Part shown: in pieces, positions 62,601-64,000 of the stretch
How positions within the stretch are numbered: position 1 is the first letter of the stretch
Layout of the letters: each line of letters starts with the position of its first letter
Assembly: GCF_964340395.1 (NCBI RefSeq)
Contig: NC_135569.1
Span: 7,108,540 to 7,172,539, forward strand
Reading direction: 5' to 3'
Length of the DNA stretch: 64,000 nucleotides
From: Glandiceps talaboti
Taxonomy: Eukaryota; Hemichordata; Enteropneusta; Spengelidae
Program-made: the position numbers and the translations under genes
Notes under the pieces: generated by a model
What the model saw: the letters and a program-made list of their open reading frames with translations, nothing else
What the model was told of the DNA's origin: nothing
Database searches by the model: none

Positions 62601-64000
62601 ATTTATGCACGCAACATTTTAATTTATGCATTTATAATGATAGGTCAACTGTAGATGGCAGTATACAATGCCAAAAGTCGATTTTTTCACAAAGGTGAAA
62701 AAAGGCGAAATTGGGGTCGTTTGGACAGCAAAAACGCATTATTGCGTAATAGTTGAAAAATGCGACTTTTTTGTGTTTAACCGATAATAACGTGCCCGCG
62801 GCCAGACCTATTCATCTCTTTTACGTTTCATAATGTCAAACACGTAATTTAGAGTGTTTTTTGAAAAATTAAAATGCATATTTCTGAAAAAATTAATAGA
62901 AAAATTAATAAAAAATGCCATCCTTCGTTATAAACTTAACTTCAAGATTTCTTACAACTCACAACACTTTAATTTATGCACGCAACATTTTAATTTATGC
63001 ATTTATAATGATAGGTCAACTGTAGATGGCAGTATACAATGCCAAAAGTCGATTTTTTCACAAAGGTGAAAAAAGGCGAAATTGGGGTCGTTTGGACAGC
63101 AAAAACGCATTATTGCGTAATAGTTGAAAAATGCGACTTTTTTGTGTTTAACCGATAATAACGTGCCCGCGGCCAGACCTATTCATCTCTTTTACGTTTC
63201 ATAATGTCAAACACGTAATTTAGAGTGTTTTTTGAAAAATTAAAATGCATATTTCTGAAAAAATTAATAGAAAAATTAATAAAAAATGCCATCCTTCGTT
63301 ATAAACTTAACTTCAAGATTTCTTACAACTCACAACACTTTAATTTATGCACGCAACATTTTAATTTATGCATTTATAATGATAGGTCAACTGTAGATGG
63401 CAGTATACAATGCCAAAAGTCGATTTTTTCACAAAGGTGAAAAAAGGCGAAATTGGGGTCGTTTGGACAGCAAAAACGCATTATTGCGTAATAGTTGAAA
63501 AATGCGACTTTTTTGTGTTTAACCGATAATAACGTGCCCGCGGCCAGACCTATTCATCTCTTTTACGTTTCATAATGTCAAACACGTAATTTAGAGTGTT
63601 TTTTGAAAAATTAAAATGAATATTTCTGAAAATATTAATAGAAAAATTAATAAAAAATGCCATCCTTCGTTATAAACTTAACTTCAAGATTTCTTACAAC
63701 TCACAACACTTTAATTTATGCACGCAACATTTTAATTTATGCATTTATAATGATAGGTCAACTGTAGATGGCAGTATACAATGCCAAAAGTCGATTTTTT
63801 CACAAAGGTGAAAAAAGGCGAAATTGGGGTCGTTTGGACAGCAAAAACGCATTATTGCGTAATAGTTGAAAAATGCGACTTTTTTGTGTTTAACCGATAA
63901 TAACGTGCCCGCGGCCAGACCTATTCATCTCTTTTACGTTGCATAATGTCAAACACGTAATTTAGAGTGTTTTTTGAAAAATTAAAATGAATATTTCTGA
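59650..64000. repeat. 371-bp satellite array, 12 units, continuing past the window
   Basis: The landmark ggtcaactgtagatggcagt falls at 59675, 60046, 60417, 60788, 61159, 61530, 61901, 62272, 62643, 63014, 63385 and 63756: every interval is exactly 371. Units are almost identical; the first carries a few extra changes and is preceded by cagcctgaggaagacgaag, as in the diverged unit at 58.9 kb. Three variable sites (T/G in acgttKcataatg, A/C in aaaatgMatat, T/A in tgaaaaWatt) are mixed between units. Each unit contains a short internal direct repeat (tttaatttatgca twice). No gene. Confidence 0.97.

Noticed and set aside
62854-63440. Two identical 71-codon frames in the satellite
   Set aside because: They exist only in the two units with the C variant, which turns an in-frame TGA into TGC, and start with GTG. 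Other units are closed, so no selection for coding is visible.
59650-64000. Regularly spaced array as a CRISPR-like structure
   Set aside because: The whole 371-bp unit repeats head to tail without unique spacers, in an animal genome.

Overview
This is animal nuclear DNA: AT-rich, with long intron-bearing genes, GT-AG splice sites, two eukaryotic tRNA genes, very abundant microsatellites and many short non-autonomous elements. The gene content (a GT92 glycosyltransferase, luminal JmjC proteins and a JmjC/aldo-keto reductase/PQQ-propeller fusion) suggests a marine invertebrate such as a mollusc, brachiopod, annelid, hemichordate or lancelet. I cannot narrow it further from sequence alone.

Four protein genes are readable; every splice phase closes and the three complete reading frames are multiples of three. 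(A) 32-5132 (+) is the 3' part of a JmjC-fold protein followed by EF-hands, ending in HDEF, a KDEL-like ER retention signal. (B) 8424-19377 (+) is a complete 713-aa type II membrane GT92 glycosyltransferase in 16 exons; intron 8 holds two identical antisense tRNA-Asn(GTT) genes. (C) 20272-24957 (-) is a 392-aa membrane-anchored homologue of 2-hydroxyacid oxidase (HAO/glycolate oxidase) that has lost the catalytic His and most other active-site residues. It lies tail to tail with B. (D) 41452-56539 (+) is a complete 1096-aa secretory protein in 10 exons: signal peptide, JmjC domain with an intact HxD...H iron triad, aldo-keto reductase with an intact D-Y-K-H tetrad, acidic linker, and eight PQQ-type repeats.

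Layout: 1-5132 gene A; 5133-8235 repeats and intergenic DNA; 8236-19377 gene B with a TATA box and a 5' hairpin; 20272-27019 gene C with a likely 5' UTR intron; 27.1-41.2 kb a gene-poor stretch of MITEs and minisatellites; 41.2-56.5 kb gene D, its introns full of foldback elements and tandem repeats; 56.5-59.6 kb intergenic, including a divergent relative of the satellite unit carrying a nested TTAA-flanked element; 59.65 kb to the end of the window, a strictly periodic 371-bp satellite (12 units, still running at the edge).

A, B and D are all predicted to enter the secretory pathway, and A and D are both 2-oxoglutarate/Fe(II) hydroxylase-type proteins. A hydroxylation-glycosylation neighbourhood is possible but unproven. 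No rRNA, CRISPR array, or recognisable reverse transcriptase, integrase or transposase gene was found.
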